In this document: in pieces, positions 25,200 to 36,356 of the stretch
How the letters are laid out: each line of letters begins with the position of its first letter
How positions within the stretch are numbered: position 1 is the first letter of the stretch
Assembly: GCA_002812745.2 (NCBI GenBank)
Contig: NCSJ02000183.1
Span: 20,970-84,969 of the forward strand
DNA length: 64,000 nucleotides
From: Scytalidium lignicola
Lineage: Eukaryota > Ascomycota > Leotiomycetes
Direction of reading: 5' to 3'
Made by a program: the position numbers and the translations under genes
Notes under the pieces: model-generated
What the model saw: the letters and a program-made list of their open reading frames with translations, nothing else
What the model was told of the DNA's origin: nothing
Database searches by the model: none

Positions 25200-26090
25200 G
25201 AATCAATTGCTAATCTAATCAAAATCAACAGCTACTCCTTCGCCAGCTAAACTAACAATATTGCTTATAGTATCTGCCCTTGCACGCTTCCTTTTGGAGT
25301 TAGAATTGGAGCTTTCAGATGGCTCAATTAAGGCCTTTTCAGTGTGAATTACAAGGCTTGATAGTTAACCACAATCATGCTCATCCTTATGGTAGTGTAC
25401 AGTATATTCCTTTCCTTCTTTAAAGCAATAACATCTTTTAGTATTGCACTGACCTTTACACTAACATAATATCTTAATTCATTGACTTGTAAATGCCTCT
25501 TTAGTTGCTAAAGTCAACGTAACTTGTTTTGTGCTTTCTGGAATAATAATATAAGGCTAAAGACTTTGGTCAACTACTCTTAAATCCTTGGTTAGCATAA
25601 GACAGTTAATAATTCCTGATTGAGTAATAACCTTATATCTATGAGAGTGTAGTTCATCTAATATTCGTCTGAATAATCGTCAATTATTAGTAATTGTTCT
25701 ATCTTCCCTTGGAATCTTAATTGAAACAATATCTCCAGTCTTAAAATGTTGAATATCATGACGTTTTAAATACTTTTCCATCATCTTAACTCTTGCTTTT
25801 TGAGTTGATTGTTAAGCTTTTTGAATTATTAGATCACTTGATTGAATTGTTGTAGTAATTGTTGTAACCATAGAAGATTCAAATTCAATATTGGTTTTGG
25901 CATCAAACCATTCCTCAGGAGAATTCCTAGTTGACAAAGTAATTTGTACATTGATCTCTGAACTTGTTTTAAGGCTAATTCGCATAGTAACTTGAGAACA
26001 TTATTGTAATTGAATATTGATATTAACTGTTGAATAGTCTTCATACAATTGAGGATCAATTGGTATATCACTTTAAGTAGTAATAATTAA
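25200..26090 (-). pseudogene. Decayed integrase-type transposon protein, C-terminal part
   Basis: On the minus strand, a frame near 25760-25560 reads as FKTGDIVSIKIP followed by an RRILDELHSHRYKV-like stretch. Then, at about 25470-25375, comes a Cys-rich motif beginning CKGQCNTKRCYC and ending in an HDCG-like stretch. This matches the C-terminal tail seen after rve integrase cores in KRBA2/Ginger-like transposable elements, with expected Cys positions turned to Tyr. Several stops interrupt the frame. The upstream part (26071-25829) is open but unrecognised. The identification rests on motif memory only. Confidence 0.45.
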
Positions 26091-26099
26091 ACTAATTTC

Positions 26100-26692
26100 T
26101 AGACTTAAAACATATATTAGAGGTTAACTCTCTCTGCGTGAACGGCGGTTTTCATGTGTGTCAGGTGCACAATGTTGGAATCCCAAATAGGAGACTTTCT
26201 GGAACAATGAGATCGAAGCCTAGTGAGGCGCCAGCGTCCGGTAGCCTGAACGCAATGGGCGCCTGGAGAATGCGTTTGGCACTTAAACAGCGCTTCCGCC
26301 TATTTTGCAATCACACGTTAGATGTACACGAATAAGAAAGCATCCTGATGATGCTGCTCTATGTTGCGGAATGATAGCTCATTCACATATGTAGAGAGGG
26401 AATGCTGCAGATAAATGTTATGCGAGTAAGCACGAGGAGAAGGTATGCTCTTGAAGTGAGAGAGATTGATGTAAGTTATGCTAGATGCAATATATTTACG
26501 GCATGATCTTCTGACCTAGTTAGGCTTGTTGAAACCCATGGTTTGCATGGTTTGAACAAGCGGGAGATCCAACTGATATATCTACAATGGGAGTATGTGC
26601 GGAATAGGACCCTTAGGATAGACCGGGCTCACGGTGGCGTATGCGTATTGTTCCTTGTACTATGTGGATATTAGATATGTCTCATATAGATA
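26100..26692. other. Intergenic at the AT-rich to GC-rich boundary
   Basis: Composition changes sharply at about 26120, which marks the left edge of the gene-cluster island. A 65-codon plus-strand ORF at 26138-26335 has no recognisable feature and is not called. The rest is downstream of the reductase gene that ends at 26693. Confidence 0.5.
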
Positions 26693-27725
26693 TCATAAGG
26701 GACAACGACGTACAAGTTGGAATCTGACGGTGTCCCTGAATGCACCATTGAATTTGTTCTCCGGATCCCAATAGAGGGTACGCAGCCAGAGGTGTAGCCG
26801 GGGATACTCGTAGCGGATCATCTTCAGGTTGCACTTGAAGCTCGAAAAGTAGGAGACGTCGAAGCGGATCAGCGTCGAGAACAGCCGGATATCAGCATCA
26901 GTGATGTTCTTGCCGAACAGATAAGGCTGGTGTGCTGGGTCTGCCAGTTGTTCCTCCACCTTGTCCAGGGCTTCAAATAGAGGGAATAGACTGTACTCGT
27001 AGGCCTTCTGGGTGGAAGCAAACCCTACTTTGTAGACACCATCGTTGATATTGTGGTATGCAAAGTTCCTAAAGGTGTCCAGTTTATTCTTGAGAGTCAG
27101 TGGTAGGAAGCCTGCTTCGCCCTTGGTAGCCTCCCTCTTCTCCTCGGGGATGAGTGCGTCGAACTCGGTATAGACCATCTCAAGAATCTCGCTGGCGTTG
27201 TTGCTGACTATAGTCTCTACATCGCACGGTTAGCACAGTCAAGACCAACACACATGGTCGTGGTCGTCACCAACCTTTCTTGGTGTCCCACAGGATGGGC
27301 ACAGAGCTTCTCCCGTTCCAGTCTGGGAACGCCTTCAAGTAGAGGTCTCTCAGATGGGTGAAGCCGTATCTCGGATCCTTGTCAGGTCCCGTCGTGCCGC
27401 TGAACGCCCAGCCTATCTCATCTGCTTTGTCGAGCTCAACCACCTCGATGATATCCTCGAGGCCCTTCAGCACACGAACTATGAGGATGCGGTGTGCCCA
27501 AGGGCAGGCATAATGGACGTATAGAACGTATCGGTTCGCTTCCGCAGGGAAGTATGAGTCAGGATCTGTTGATACGAAGTTGCGGATCTTAGCCTCTGGT
27601 CTTCTAAAGTGACCGTCGTCGTCGGCGAAGCTACCAGGCTTCCAATCGGTCTTCACGGTGAATAGTCAGCTACAAAGTTTAGTATCGATAGAATGTTGCA
27701 TTCTCACATCGTTCTTGACAGTCAT
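26693..27725 (-). CDS. Glutathionyl-hydroquinone reductase (ECM4/GTO type)
   Basis: Three exons (27725-27708, 27650-27275, 27216-26693) give about 305 residues. The tiny first exon (six codons) is inferred from an ATG at 27725, a GTGAGA donor and a CTGAC branch site; without it no ATG precedes the conserved part. The thioredoxin-fold half carries YACPWAHR at about residue 50, the signature of the ECM4/omega-like family in which that Cys reduces glutathionyl-hydroquinones to hydroquinones. The C-terminal GST domain follows (TDADIRLFSTLIRFD near residue 235). It is divergent from the MFS gene across 690 bp. In this context a role in clearing glutathione adducts of quinone intermediates is plausible but inferred. 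Confidence 0.8.
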
Positions 27726-28414
27726 ATTATCTGGAAGTTTTCGTTTTCGGGGTACTTGAGATGATGCTCGACGCTTCCGGTTGAGCGATTCCTACAGAAG
27801 CTTCTCTTGGGCTTTCTGTCCTGACTCGAGGGCGGATATATGTACGCAGGGTGAGAGGCAATACACGTGCGCGAAGTCGCGCAGACACCCTTGAAACTAC
27901 ATGGAGGTTGACGAATTTGGTAATGCTGTTTGCTAGCAGCATAGTCCAGCTAAAACATGCTATCTCCAAGCCTGGATTCTCGGAGGTGACTTTGCCCTTC
28001 TGCTTTCCGTGGAGACCACTAAGAGTCGGGCGTTGATCCATCTCTGCGAGGGTTTGACGACAGCACAGCGCTCAGCCAATCCCATCGCCAACAACCGCCC
28101 GACCCTCCGAGCAGCGCATGGGGATGCAAGCGCCATAGCCGATCGTCCGAACTGCTCTTGTGGATCCTGTACGTCCTTCAACTGAAGAGATGGATTTTTG
28201 GCCCATAGAAAATAGAGCTACTGTCCATATTATCTGTTATCAAACCATGTGGCCGGTGAAAGACGCGTTATGCGCAATGCAGCCTCGCCATAACGCAATC
28301 AAGCCAGCTCGCCGTCCACACAATGTATAAGTGTCTACTGTTTCGCCGAGAAGGCATCGTCGCAGTTGCAGACAAGTATATTGATATTAAGATTTCTGTT
28401 ACCGTTGCACAATC
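27726..28414. promoter_or_regulatory. Bidirectional intergenic region, reductase / MFS
   Basis: A 689-bp gap between divergent start codons. It contains one CCCGACCCTCCGAGC motif (28098-28112), related to the repeated CCGACCCT motif of the regulator intergenic region at 43.1 kb. Short overlapping ORFs here show no conserved domain. Confidence 0.5.
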
Positions 28415-30341
28415 ATGTCTGACACAAAGGAGACCGGCGTGATCCATGAACCCACCGTCCAGGTGCTGCACCCAAAGCGAAGATGGGTCAGCTACTTCTG
28501 GGATACTCTGGACAAACCAAAGGAAGAACGAAGATTCTTGTTCAAGCTTGATGCGGCGCTGCTCACTTTTTCTTGTCTTGGTTTGTCACAGCTCGCCGTT
28601 GCAGATCGAGACCTCGTTGTGCTAACATGGAGACCAGGGTTCTTCATCAAGTATATGGACCAGATCAATGTCAACGTCGCTTTTGTTTCTGGAATGTTAG
28701 TGCGAATCGGGAATTGAAGAAGTTTGGGCATATGACTGAATGTGATGCAGGAAGGAAGACCTTAACCTCTATGGTAACCAACTCAACTACTTCCAGACAG
28801 CTTTCACCGTCGGCAACATTCTTTCACAAGTTCCGAGTAATATCATCCTTACCCGAGTTCCTGCGCACATCTGGATTCCCGCCAACGAGGTTCGCATTCT
28901 CAAGATCTAACAGGCAGCAATGGGTGACTGACATAGGCATAACAGGTGATCTGGTCCATCCTAACGTTCTGCCTCAGCCAGGCAAAGACAACCACGCAAA
29001 TCATCGTCATCCGCTTCTTCGTAGGCAAGTACACATAGATTGCTCCAAACACGAACAAAAAACTAATGATTGTCACAGGCCTCGTTGAGGGCACATTCTA
29101 TCCTGGTCTCCAGTACATCATCGGCTCCTGGTATCGCAAAGATGAGCTCGCAAAGCGTACCTGTATCTTCCATATCAGCAGTGTCTTAGGCGCTATGTTC
29201 TCTGGCTACCTGATGGCTGGTGTGTACCATCTCGGTGACAGTAGCAAATACGCCGGATGGCAGTGGTACGTATCTGATGCTCAGAGGTCTGCAACACATC
29301 GAAGCTGATCATGCCCTTTAAGGCTCTTCATCATCGACGGTGTCATCTCGCTTCCTATCGCTTTGGGTGGATTCTTCTTCTACCCTGACGTTCCTGAAGC
29401 TAAAAAGCCTTGGTACCTATCAGAATCGGTAAGCACTTATCTATCACTTTGACTTCCTGTGCAAATACTGACACGTAGAATAGGACATCAAGCTTGCTCA
29501 GAAGCGAATGGAGCTGGAGGGTCGCAAGCCGAGAGCCAAGTACACGGTCGCCAAGGTTAAGAAGATTTTGACCTCGTGGCATATATATGCTCTCACTCTC
29601 ACCTATACGTATGTATTCTGCTTAGAATAGTGCCAGATATGTCGCTAAGCTTATCAACAGCTTCTGGGCCAATAGTGTCGTCGGTGCTGCAGCTCCAGCG
29701 TTCACCTTGTTCCTAAAGGCTTCGGGTTATTCAGTCGGCTTGATCAACGCTTACGGCACTTTGCCATTTGCGGTGCAAGCGGGTATAGAACTCACATATG
29801 CCTGGTCGTCTGATACTATTCTGAAGGGTCGACGCTGGCCTCCCATCATCTTTGGATCTGTTGTAACCATCATTGCTGCTGGCTCATTGGCAGTTTGGGA
29901 TATCAGCTCCGGCTGGAAATGGGCATGCTTCCTCTTCGGAGGTGTCGGTGGAGCAACTGGTGGTCTCTTCTTCGCGTAAGGTCGCCCCCATCTCAACGTG
30001 ATCAACAGATATATTAATGTCTACTTCTCAGCTGGGCCAACGAAATTACGAGCGCGGATAACGAAGAGCGTGCCATAGTCATCGGCGCGATGAACCAGTT
30101 CGGCAACACTGTCTCTGCCTGGTTGCCACTGATCGTGTTCCAGCAGGTTGATTCTCCCAGATACCACAAGGGCTGGGTCACGCTCACTGCTATCAACTCA
30201 GCTCTCATTATCTCGACACTGGTCACCTGGCAGCTGCAGAAGAGGGAGGATGCGAAGAGGGCTGTGGTTGAGGACTCGAATGATGGCACAGAGAACACGA
30301 GCGTGGACGTGATACCTGTTACTACTTGGGAAAAGTTTTAA
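28415..30341 (+). CDS. MFS transporter, anion:cation symporter (allantoate/pantothenate permease type)
   Basis: Nine exons (28415-28580, 28638-28695, 28751-28889, 28946-29024, 29079-29265, 29323-29428, 29484-29608, 29661-29975, 30032-30341) encode about 494 residues with the 12-helix pattern of the ACS family (Dal5/Fen2-like). Family marks include the [19 protein letters not shown] helix 1 region and the [10 protein letters not shown] motif followed by [11 protein letters not shown]. Intron 4 uses a GC-AG pair (donor GCAAGT at 29025), the only choice that keeps the frame. These carriers move organic anions, vitamins or nitrogen compounds by proton symport. Whether this one exports the cluster product or is simply a neighbour is open. 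It is intact, with no RIP-type stops. Confidence 0.85.
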
Positions 30342-30810
30342 AGTTGACGACTGGATTATAATGTTTGACAACTGGGCACATTCTACGTAGAAATCTTCAC
30401 CAACCCTCTCCTTGACTATCACTCAAGCATTGCTCCAGGTAGTGATGCATAGGTGGTTACGAGGCGGAGGCCCGCCGATGACCATGATAGTGCTGCATCT
30501 TCTGAACGACGATTGTACAGACGCGGGCTTAATAGTGATACCATGGACGAAAACTTTAATGAAAATAACATTCCAGATGGTCGTTATCCGCTAGCTTCCA
30601 AATAAGACGAGGGGTGCACGACGCTCGCAAGTGACGGGCACTAGTAATTAGGCTATAACAGCGGCAGGACAGCCAATCTCCGAGGGAACCTGAAGACACC
30701 ATACTCCTTGACGGTAATGTTTTAAACATGATCGAGTTACATACATACGTATCCAGTTGGCAAGTATATTGGCGAGTATCAAGTACTATTTTAACTTTGG
30801 TATTTCATGA
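30342..30810. other. Intergenic between convergent MFS and questin-oxidase-like genes
   Basis: Both flanking genes end here. No ORF, repeat or motif of note was seen. Confidence 0.5.
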
Positions 30811-32145
30811 TCATTCCAATGCCGGAATGTGTGCCCAACCTTCATCAAAGCCCACGCCCCATATCCACTTCTCCATAATATCCCGATCGACAGTGGAATC
30901 GTAAGCCATCTGGGCAATCTTCAACCAAGAATCTCCTTGAATAGGAAAAACCTTCTTGTCGTCGGTATTAACTTTATTCGAGTATTCTTCTCCGTTCTTC
31001 AATGCTCGTACTGCCTTGATCAGATGACCGTCATCGTGTGTCTTCAAAACGGCCTGAAAGAGAGTCTGCCAGTTGTATCCAGCGCTGCGATCAGGTATGT
31101 AGTTTGTGATATCTTCCAGCCGAAGCTCAACCGCTCCACTTGCCGCGTACCACATCAGGTCGATCCGGCCTTTCCACTCCACAAGACGTGCCTTGTCTTC
31201 ACGTGCGATCCAGTCTTGCTCAGATAGAACAGTCAGAGCGATAGAAGCAGTCAGGGCGTGCAGATGGAAAAAATCGAGTTTTCGTGCCTTGCCAGGTCGC
31301 TGCGCTGCTCCAGCAGTGTAAGCGGAGCTATTGATCGTCTCGGCCAGACCTCGTTCGAGATCATCCAGTTTTATCCGGAATTGCGCTGCGATATCTACCA
31401 ACAGTGGTTGATTCTTAGGTCTAAGCACACCATGTCGCACTCTTGCTGGGCCATCCGTGAAGTCGAACGGAGCATTACGAAGACTTTCGTTGTCGTGTAC
31501 GGAGTGTAGAAGCTCGACCAAGGGTTTGCTGTATCTTGTTGATTTGGCGGCTTCCTGTTCAGCGCGAAAAAGATACTCCTCGGTGCCCATTGAGTCATGT
31601 GATGCTGCTTGGGCGAGGCCCTCTGCCACAATACTTGGCTGTGCGAACTCAACACCCAGTGCTAGGTGGATGAGTGGGTGATATAGGCCCTCGAACAGCT
31701 GTGCAAAAATCTTTTCGGCATTTCGACTCTTGCTGAAGACGTGTTCCTGCACAACAGCCACCCATCCCTTCGCCTCGATTTCTCGTGAGAAAAATGCTAG
31801 AAAATTCGGGTACTGGTCTAAATGACCCATTCGCTTCAGGAATTCGTCTGGATCTCGAAGCGCATCGATGATTGCAGGATCCTTGGGTGGTGGTGGACGT
31901 TGGATATCTACGCCATCATCGAATGCCCGCTGAAGATCTGCCGGACTGCCACCAAGCGCGAACACGTTGAGTACGGAATGCGTGATATGGTTGTGACCTG
32001 CAACTTCTCTCCAGAACATGTGATTTTCGTCATGGTTCTTCTGCAATATCCGGCTTGCCGCCTCGAATGATTCATCGGTCTTTCCAGGAGCGTGAATGAG
32101 ACCAAGATGGTCTGGGGTAAGCTGAATCACTGACGCTGAAGCCAT
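30811..32145 (-). CDS. Questin-oxidase-like Baeyer-Villiger enzyme (DUF4243)
   Basis: A single exon of 444 codons; the ATG at 32145 is the first one in frame. It has the hallmark histidines of the family: HNHITHSVLNVFALGG near residue 50 and EGLYHPLIHLALGVEF near residue 170, followed by QPSIVAEGLA. Family members (GedK, TpcI, and AflY in aflatoxin) catalyse oxidative opening of the anthraquinone ring; in the geodin and trypacidin pathways questin becomes desmethylsulochrin. The gene is intact and points toward the MFS gene, with the laccase just upstream on the same strand. A TCGACAAGCGG site of AflR type lies 170 bp upstream of the start (32315-32325). Confidence 0.85.
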   Translation of the reverse strand: MASASVIQLTPDHLGLIHAPGKTDESFEAASRILQKNHDENHMFWREVAGHNHITHSVLNVFALGGSPADLQRAFDDGVDIQRPPPPKDPAIIDALRDPDEFLKRMGHLDQYPNFLAFFSREIEAKGWVAVVQEHVFSKSRNAEKIFAQLFEGLYHPLIHLALGVEFAQPSIVAEGLAQAASHDSMGTEEYLFRAEQEAAKSTRYSKPLVELLHSVHDNESLRNAPFDFTDGPARVRHGVLRPKNQPLLVDIAAQFRIKLDDLERGLAETINSSAYTAGAAQRPGKARKLDFFHLHALTASIALTVLSEQDWIAREDKARLVEWKGRIDLMWYAASGAVELRLEDITNYIPDRSAGYNWQTLFQAVLKTHDDGHLIKAVRALKNGEEYSNKVNTDDKKVFPIQGDSWLKIAQMAYDSTVDRDIMEKWIWGVGFDEGWAHIPALE

Positions 32146-32655
32146 CTTCAAATGTTCAAACTAGAGCAAATTTACCAGAATTAATAAAGTTTACGCAAGA
32201 TGATAATAGGGTTACCAGCTATCTGACTGTCTATGTTGCTGCTTTGGTCCCTCATGCACAACAATAGTCCCTCAAATACACGGAGGCGGTACTCGGGTAG
32301 CATGAAAGGACCGGTCGACAAGCGGTTCCATCGGACATGCATGTCGGTAATCAAGGCATATTTTTAATCCGAGGTGAATATCTCCGACAGAATAACACAG
32401 TTATGACTTCGGGGTCATATCAAAGGACTCATAGCAAGGCTATGAGACCACAACTGAGCTTGATTTTGCATAAAAATGCTGATGTAGTCCTAAAGTCGAC
32501 ACGGTGTACACATGATTGTGATTCTAAAGTATATACATGAATCTAAAATTTTTATTTATTTATTTTGTCTTTTCGAGGATACCAAAAGCCAACAGTGTGC
32601 ACCTGACTGTTTATCGACACCATTCCATTTCTGCCACCTCTTATTTTCCCAGATC
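32146..32655. promoter_or_regulatory. Upstream region of the questin-oxidase-like gene
   Basis: A 510-bp gap between tandem minus-strand genes. It carries the AflR-type site at 32315-32325 and an AT-rich patch at about 32540-32570 near the laccase 3' end. Confidence 0.5.
32315..32325 (+). promoter_or_regulatory. AflR-type TCGN5CGR site
   Basis: TCGACAAGCGG, within CGGTCGACAAGCGG. The same 14-bp core with one mismatch lies upstream of the NmrA-like gene (38872-38885). TCGN5CGR is the known consensus of AflR-class regulators. Confidence 0.45.
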
Positions 32656-34826
32656 TCAAATACCTGAGTCCTCTATCGTCGCATTGTGAGGTATATTTAC
32701 AGTGTTGTACCATTTAGCCCACGACTTGCATCGATCGTTAAACTCAGGAAGCACGCCGCTACGTTCTAATAGAGGCTTGATCTTGCTCGGCTGCTCGATA
32801 AACTGCAGCGAGAGGCCTGCACTCGAGTGGAACGCAATATGACAGTGGAAGAGCCAGGCACCTGGGTTATTGATCTGGAAAGCGATGACGGCCCATCCGT
32901 CAATGTTAATATCGATCACGTCTCGTCGGGCTGGGTTCTCAAAGTTGAGCACAGGTTCGTCGGGTATCTCGCCATCTCCTTGCGCTAGGATATTGAAATC
33001 GTGGCCATGTAGATGCATCGGATGCACTGAAGGCGTCAAATTACGCGGAATGTCGGTGGGCAGTAGCGTATAGTTTGACGTGATGACGAAGTATACCCAT
33101 TCGTCAGTTTCATAATCCAGGATGAAAGGAACCGCTTCTGCTGGCAATGACACGTTGCTCTTCGTTGCATATTGCCAAAGCGAGGGCTCTGTCCATGAGA
33201 CGAATTGTGGGGTTTCCTGTATCACCCATTTGCGTACAGTTCCTGGATAATCCGATGCGTTGGGATAAGCTTGCTGGCCAAGCTTAAGGTAGTCCTCCGG
33301 ACCGATTCCTTTGACCCTTGTACCGACGTTCTGCTTAACGACTGGAATGAGGTTCTTTGGTTCGGGATCAGCGCATCCAAAGTCGAGATGTTGGTCTTCG
33401 GGTGTATATGGGTCGCTTGTGTCCGCGGCGTCATACCTGATGACACCGACCTTGTTTGAAATAGGGATCAGTTCTGGCTCGGCGCAATACTGCGCATTGA
33501 CCCAGAAGTTGGTTCCGTTCACCGGATCTGCGTTTGTCTCGATGATGAACTCATATCGCTGCCCTGTTCGAGGTCAGAATATGCTAGGCAACGATCTCAG
33601 AGTATGGAACATACCAATCCCTATATTGAGAACAGACACCGTATATGGCTCAATCGGCACGAAATCCGTTTGAATGATTGTCAGATTGTGACCATCGATC
33701 CAGAAGGTATAGGTTAGAAGTGTTGATGTGTTGATAATTCCGATCTTATATGTCTTGTTCTTGCTCACGACAACTTCATATAAGTCTCCCTGATCTTGAA
33801 ATTTCCCTTTCCCATTGAGTACATAGGAGTCTGGAAGAGCTGCTAAGAATGTGGTCTCGCCAACCCACTCAAGGCCAAAAACGTCAGCATGGTACCAATC
33901 GCTCAGGACCCAGGGTCCAAGGTCTTCGTCCCAGTTCGCACTGGATGGTCCATGTATCACAATTGGACCTGAAATCTAGTCGTTAGTGACAAACACAGTG
34001 AGACTCCCATCGAAAGAACACACCATAAAGGCCATTACTGTCTATATGCGAGTCAGCTCAGCACGCGGATATTTGATAGAGGAACACGAACATTGCAAAC
34101 TTAAGTGACCATGGTACCATGATGTTCCGTACTGCATAGCTCGGAACTCATAGACTTGAGTATCAAGTGGCTGTTTTCTATGTCAACAAGTCACCCCTCA
34201 TCATGGTCATGGATTGGTATGTACCTTGCTGGGACACTGCGTCACACCAGGAACGCCATCTAACCAGTTGGTCTGGTACTGACGGATGCCATGCCAATGT
34301 ATTGATGTGCCGTTATAATCTTCTGTGAAATTATTGTGCACAGTGACCCCTACATTATACACATGGTCAGTCGTATACACGAACGCGGAAAATCAACGTA
34401 CGGATTGTATCTCCCCAATTGGCTTCCAGTGTAGGCCCCGGGTACTGACCTGCAACTTGTATGAGTGCCACGTCTGAAACTAAAGACTGATGTCCCAACC
34501 ATTGACTACTTGTGCGAATTTTGGGAAGCCGTCTGGCGTAACCCATTGCTGAGAGAGGGTGAACTTGTACTGTGATTGTATTTTAGTCTCAATAGTCAGT
34601 GCGTTGTGAAATTCGGGCAATGTACCTCGACTAGTTTGCCCGGTGGTACTACAGAGTTGTTTGTGTAATCGCTGTAGATATCAAAGCCATCGATCCAGAT
34701 GCTCCGATTATTGGGTCCATACCCATTGTCAACTCCCTGAGGTGCATTAACAGTAGGACTTGCAAACGTGGAGACGATAAAGAGGCACAGAGTCTGAACT
34801 CGGCCGAATGCATTCCTAGAATGCAT
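32656..34826 (-). CDS. Laccase-type multicopper oxidase (dihydrogeodin/sulochrin oxidase-like)
   Basis: Eight exons (34826-34626, 34569-34500, 34449-34402, 34349-34225, 34170-34092, 34041-34024, 33968-33615, 33563-32656) encode about 600 residues with a signal peptide. All four copper motifs are present: [19 protein letters not shown] and [12 protein letters not shown]. The T1 axial position is Leu, as in high-potential ascomycete laccases. WYHGH replaces the commoner WYHSH without losing a ligand. In geodin and trypacidin biosynthesis a laccase (GedJ, TpcJ) couples the two phenol rings of a benzophenone to the spiro-grisandiene; sulochrin oxidase does the same without chlorine. That role is inferred here from clustering. 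The 18-nt exon 6 is supported by conserved splice sites and frame. No stops or frameshifts. Confidence 0.88.
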
Positions 34827-35370
34827 TTCGTGAAACAAGATATTCGTCTAAGGAAAAACAGAACTTTCAATTGACATGCATCTCCCTGCAACTACGATAT
34901 GCGTGCGTTTGATCTACTGCTATTTAAATTATGTAAGTGAACGTGAATTGCGCTGTTTCCGCGCACTGATTCGGCTTGCAAATCAATACCCCGATGTCCG
35001 CATGCGGCGATGGACACCTCACCCGGGGTAAAAATTCTCGACCGAAAATCATGAAGGGGGCAGTTCCTGAGTCTGTGGTGATGGGACGATGGAGTAATTG
35101 GTAGTTATAGCTGAGAAATAAGTGAAGTAGCACCACGATGAGCTTGAACGCGATCATATCTGGTTTTTCTGCGTGGAGCTATTTTTATATTGTAGTAAAC
35201 TTTGGGCAGACACTTGAATCGATTGCTTACTCCGACGGCACTAGTACAGCATAAGCATTATCATTTATGAAAAGCTACAGGGTATTATTTCTGGCCCAAC
35301 TGTGATTGAAATAGATCTCATTGTGAACAAGTATATGGCTATCACAAGGCCAAATATCATACAAAAATTT
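34827..35370. other. Upstream region of laccase, downstream of EthD gene
   Basis: A 544-bp gap. It contains a perfect palindrome CCGCATGCGG at 34997-35006, whose half resembles the CATGCGG of the AflR-type site at 38.88 kb. A 77-codon minus-strand ORF (35157-34924) begins with a hydrophobic stretch but shows no family mark and is not called. Confidence 0.45.
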
Positions 35371-35964
35371 CTAATTCAACCCATCTACCGCCTCACCATC
35401 CCTCACGAATTCCTCGACCCATCCAATAGTCATCCTGCCATTACCCAAATTAACGTATGAAATACCAATGATATTTGATAAAATGGTGACAGGACTTACA
35501 TGCTTCTCTTCGTGTCAGCAAAATTCTCATGGTCACTTATAAGGTGTTCCTTGTACCACGGATCTTCCTTCATCCTCTTATAATCCTCAAGACTCTCAAA
35601 GATGACTTGACTGAAACAATCAAAGTCCGCAATATTGGACATTTGATGGTCAAAAAGTTGAGACATTAATGAGCGAGTAGTGATGGGATTGTGAATCTTT
35701 TGGTTACCCGTCAGTAAGTATGCCTTAATCCTCCCGAAAATGGAGACGGGTCATGAGAGTGTGTACCATCGTCCATCTTCGCACACCGTACTTTACCATC
35801 AGATCTTTGGTTAAGGGCGCGGACACTTTTGTCATATGACGTCGATATGCCTCCTCGCTCATGCCTGGCTTACGATAACCGCAAATAGTCAAGCACAGGT
35901 ACTTGGTTGGCTTCAAACCATTTGTTTGGGATTCAACCTCTTGCGATGTAACTTCTTGTGTCAT
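35371..35964 (-). CDS. EthD-domain protein, atrochrysone carboxylic acid decarboxylase-like
   Basis: Three exons (35964-35767, 35696-35500, 35434-35371) encode about 152 residues with one EthD dimeric alpha-beta barrel domain. Conserved features are the [16 protein letters not shown] start, the [14 protein letters not shown] stretch and the [12 protein letters not shown] end. In anthraquinone clusters the equivalents (GedI, TpcK) remove the carboxyl group of atrochrysone carboxylic acid to give atrochrysone/emodin anthrone. The first intron was placed at GTACAC with acceptor AAAG because it alone joins the conserved segments. The gene is divergent from the anthrone oxygenase across 392 bp, so the two consecutive pathway steps may share a promoter. 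Confidence 0.82.
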
Positions 35965-36356
35965 GATGTGACTTTTCCGAGCTCAATTTGATGAATTATG
36001 GCTTGAAAAAGAGACAAGTATGTGGCCGTAGGCTAGTTCCAAGAGTTGTCATGTATGTATGACTAATGTAAAATCAGAAATCTCCTGTACGGTTCTTGTG
36101 TCTTGTGATTGTAGAAAGAGCAGGGCTGTCGGATCCGGAGCTCGACCTATGTTTCGTGCATACGTAGCCGATGTCCGCAGCTCGGCAAACAAGTAATCTT
36201 CTCCACGCCATGTAGGTGATCCATAGCCATGTTTCTGGGAGCTCCAGGATGAACTCATAAGTAAGTTTTTTTTTTGATTTTTTGCTACACAGCAAGTCGC
36301 CTTGATTAAATGGTGCAGCAATTGTCTACAACCTAGTGTCCCATTATTAGTAGACG
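35965..36356. promoter_or_regulatory. Bidirectional intergenic region, EthD decarboxylase / anthrone oxygenase
   Basis: A 392-bp gap between divergent start codons, the likely shared promoter. No TCGN5CGR site was found by eye. Minus-strand ORFs within it have no recognisable domain. Confidence 0.5.

Noticed and set aside
26138..26335. 65-codon ORF at the island border
   Set aside because: No family features and no supporting context.
27727..28041. 104-codon minus-strand ORF upstream of the reductase
   Set aside because: It ends just upstream of the reductase ATG, lies in the divergent promoter and shows no domain.
34924..35157. 77-codon minus-strand ORF with hydrophobic N-terminus upstream of the laccase
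   Set aside because: No recognisable family; it lies in the laccase promoter region and overlaps a palindrome. A small secreted protein cannot be excluded but is not supported.
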